7,640 bases of DNA, from the NCBI GenBank assembly GCA_002348585.1, contig DEBO01000110.1, forward strand, positions 1 through 7,640. The letters are read 5' to 3'. Source of the DNA: Alphaproteobacteria bacterium UBA2954. Lineage in GTDB: Bacteria > Pseudomonadota > Alphaproteobacteria > Puniceispirillales > Puniceispirillaceae. A program made the translations under genes and the position numbers. The notes under the pieces were generated by a model that saw only the letters and a program-made list of their open reading frames with translations, searched no databases and was not told the origin of the DNA. Of the stretch, positions 5,850 through 7,640 are shown one piece after another. Each line of letters opens with the position of its first letter. Position 1 is the stretch's first letter.

Positions 5850-6785
5850 TCAGGCAAGGAAGGCTTTGCCGCCACACATTTGCAGCAAGCGGAGTCCAAG
5901 TTCTGTACCGATCTGTTGTGCCTGTTCGCGGCTGCCTTCAGCCTCAGCTGCAAATTTCTGCTGCCCATCAGCAGATAACACCGCTGCCGATAGCAATAAT
6001 CTGCCTGCAGCATCCAGATCAGCCATAGCCGATATAGGGGTGCGGCAGGACCCGTCCAAAGCAGCAAGAACCGCTCTTTCAGCAGTTATGCAATCTGCTG
6101 TCTCAGCACAATGTGCAGAAGCGAGGCAAGCCCTTACCGCATCTGCCCGGCTGCCAGACGATTTGATTTGTACGGCAATCACACCCTGGGCGGCAGCTGT
6201 TGGCATAATTGTCTCATCCAGACGGTGATAGTCACATTCAAGCTGAAGCCGGTTCAACCCTGCCATAGCCAGAATGATGGCTGCAAATTCTCCTTCGGCC
6301 AGCCGGGCAATGCGGCTGTTCACATTTCCACGCAGCAACGCAATTTCCAGATCCGGGCGATGATGGCGCAGGCATGCCGCCCGCCTTACAGAGGCTGTGC
6401 CTATGCGTGCACCTATCGGCAGCTCATCAATTGTACTATACGGTCCGACGAGCGCATCTCCCCTGTCCTCACGAGGTAGAACAACCGCTATCTCTGTACC
6501 GAGAGCAATCTGTGTTTCCATATCTTTAAGTGAATGAACCGCGGCATCTGCGCGCCCATCCAACAGCGCGGCTTCCAGTGTCTTGATAAAAACACCCTTA
6601 CCACCAACATCCACTAGCGGGCGGTCAAGCGCCTCATCACCTGTGGTAGACAGGCCCAAAATTTCGGCCGGGACAGGCAGTATGGAGCGGCGCACCTCCT
6701 CCGTCTGTGCCATTGCCAATTTAGATTTGCGGCTGGCAAGGACCATAGGTGCCGTTGACAAATCTGTTTGCGAGCGGTCAATCAT
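5850..6785 (-). CDS. hemC: Hydroxymethylbilane synthase (porphobilinogen deaminase)
   Basis: HemC joins four porphobilinogen units into hydroxymethylbilane in the cytosol, using a covalently bound dipyrromethane primer. The protein is 311 residues, the usual length, and all main motifs are present. These are ASRKSKLA (17-24), GGKGVFIKTLE (61-71), ADAAVHSLKD (79-88) with the catalytic Asp88, IGTASVRRA (128-136) and LLRGNVNSRIARL (150-162) with substrate-binding arginines, and AQGVIAVQ (199-206). The cofactor-attachment loop is LDGSCRTPI (243-251), with Cys247 holding the primer. After Asp88 the sequence reads MET where many homologues have VP or MPT. The ATG at 6785 has only a weak ribosome site (GAG, 11 nt away), but Met14 has none and would cut into the first strand. 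The gene precedes hemD, and 84 bp separate it from gcvP with no clear terminator or promoter, so read-through from gcvP is possible. Confidence 0.97.
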   Translation of the reverse strand: MIDRSQTDLSTAPMVLASRKSKLAMAQTEEVRRSILPVPAEILGLSTTGDEALDRPLVDVGGKGVFIKTLEAALLDGRADAAVHSLKDMETQIALGTEIAVVLPREDRGDALVGPYSTIDELPIGARIGTASVRRAACLRHHRPDLEIALLRGNVNSRIARLAEGEFAAIILAMAGLNRLQLECDYHRLDETIMPTAAAQGVIAVQIKSSGSRADAVRACLASAHCAETADCITAERAVLAALDGSCRTPISAMADLDAAGRLLLSAAVLSADGQQKFAAEAEGSREQAQQIGTELGLRLLQMCGGKAFLA

Positions 6786-6869
6786 AGCGCTTTCATCTCA
6801 CAGCTCATCACCGGATGTAAAGTCAGAACTGATGTCCGCATGACAGCCTTTTCTAACCTGCCCGCTGCG

Positions 6870-7640
6870 CTATTCAGCAACCTCACCATATGAGGAAAGC
6901 GGGGGGCAGGTGCAAATCAGGTTCCGGTCACCATAGACGTTATCGACCCGCGCAACAGGCGGCCAGTATTTGGACGCTGCCTGCCCAGAAATAGGCAGAC
7001 ACCCTTCTTGACGGCTGTAGGGATGAGCCCAGCTGTCTGTCAGCGAAAAAGCTGCTGTATGAGGGGCATTGACTAGGGGGTTGTCATCTGCCGGCCACTT
7101 TCCATCCTCAATCTGGCGGATTTCGTCACGAATACGCAACATGGCCTGAATAAATCTATCCAGTTCTGTTTTGGATTCACTTTCGGTTGGCTCAATCATT
7201 AATGTTCCCGGTACAGGAAAGCTCATAGTCGGGGCATGAAACCCATAATCAATAAGCCGCTTGGCAATATCCTCTGCATCAATGCCTACAGCCTGTTTGA
7301 ACGGCCGGATATCAATAATGACCTCATGCGCAATAAAACCACCTGCCCCGCGATACAGAATATCATATGCGCCCTCGAGACTGGCAGCAATATAGTTTGC
7401 GCTTAGAACCGCAACCTGAGTGGCCTGTTTCAGCCCATCTGGCCCCATCATCCGAATGTAACCATAGGATATTGGCAGAATCAAAGGCGATCCAAATGGC
7501 GCAGCCGCAATCTGACAGGAAACAGAAGCAGTTCCTGTTTTGTTAATATGCTGAGGTAGAAAGGGGGTCAAATGAGAACGCACGCCAATAGGGCCCATGC
7601 CCGGGCCCCCGCCGCCATGAGGAATACAAAAGGTTTTATG
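6870..7640 (-). CDS. gcvP: Glycine dehydrogenase (decarboxylating), C-terminal part, 5' end outside window
   Basis: The P-protein of the glycine cleavage system decarboxylates glycine with pyridoxal phosphate and passes the aminomethyl group to lipoylated H-protein. The open frame continues past the right edge: the first codons read on the minus strand from 7640 give [14 protein letters not shown], so Lys2 of this 256-residue fragment is the PLP-binding lysine and the Gly-rich loop follows. Starting at the internal ATG (7598) would be wrong. Further conserved blocks are [16 protein letters not shown], the [14 protein letters not shown] stretch, [31 protein letters not shown] and, near the end, [18 protein letters not shown]. 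The C-terminus is intact. A full single-chain GcvP would be about 950 residues; from this fragment alone a split GcvPB subunit cannot be excluded. No terminator is seen before hemC. Confidence 0.96.
   Translation of the reverse strand, partial: HKTFCIPHGGGGPGMGPIGVRSHLTPFLPQHINKTGTASVSCQIAAAPFGSPLILPISYGYIRMMGPDGLKQATQVAVLSANYIAASLEGAYDILYRGAGGFIAHEVIIDIRPFKQAVGIDAEDIAKRLIDYGFHAPTMSFPVPGTLMIEPTESESKTELDRFIQAMLRIRDEIRQIEDGKWPADDNPLVNAPHTAAFSLTDSWAHPYSRQEGCLPISGQAASKYWPPVARVDNVYGDRNLICTCPPLSSYGEVAE

Noticed and set aside
5827..6228. Plus-strand 133-residue open frame opposite hemC
   Set aside because: It is a shadow of hemC in another frame; the low-complexity Ala/Ser-rich product matches no family.
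6786..6869. Promoter or terminator between gcvP and hemC
   Set aside because: I found no pair of -35/-10 boxes with acceptable spacing and no GC-rich hairpin followed by T residues.
1..7640. Novel defence, mobile or biosynthetic system
   Set aside because: All coding space is accounted for by glycine cleavage, heme biosynthesis and a Liv-type importer; no transposase, integrase, direct repeats or unrecognised cassette is present.

Overview
This window looks like chromosomal housekeeping DNA from an alphaproteobacterium. The evidence is the run hemC, hemD, a short membrane coiled-coil gene in the HemX/mitofilin position, then hemY, together with the sequence style of the proteins. Base composition looks close to balanced by eye. 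A marine lineage of the SAR116/Puniceispirillum kind would fit, but that placement is a guess, because no rRNA or marker gene is present to test it. Every supported gene is on the minus strand, so transcription runs from high to low coordinates.

Right part (7640 down to 4973): the window opens inside gcvP, the P-protein of the glycine cleavage system. The visible part starts one residue before the PLP-binding lysine and runs to the natural stop. After 84 bp without a clear terminator comes hemC (hydroxymethylbilane synthase), then hemD (uroporphyrinogen-III synthase). These two enzymes carry out consecutive steps of tetrapyrrole synthesis. The 68-bp gap after hemD holds an elaborate inverted repeat.

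Middle part (4961 down to 2890): a 230-residue single-pass membrane coiled-coil protein overlaps hemY by 4 bp. It occupies the slot of E. coli hemX and of the alphaproteobacterial mitofilin-like genes, but it appears to lack the usual C-terminal domain. HemY has two N-terminal membrane helices, a helical-repeat body and a C-terminal four-cysteine zinc-ribbon-like motif.

Left part (2889 down to 1): a separate transcription unit for a branched-chain-amino-acid-type (HAAT/Liv) ABC importer. A good sigma70-like promoter precedes a secreted substrate-binding protein. A strong intrinsic-terminator-like hairpin follows, and then the two ATPase genes livG and livF. The permease genes (livH/livM type) are not in the window and may lie beyond its left edge. 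The hairpin between the binding protein and the ATPases probably keeps the binding protein in excess.

I found no mobile element, CRISPR array, tRNA, rRNA or defence-type cassette, and no convincing undescribed multi-gene system. The points most worth a second look are the shortened HemX/mitofilin-position protein, the structured hemD-downstream gap, the internal terminator in the Liv unit (which also overturns the longest-ORF start of livG), and the gcvP-hemC adjacency.
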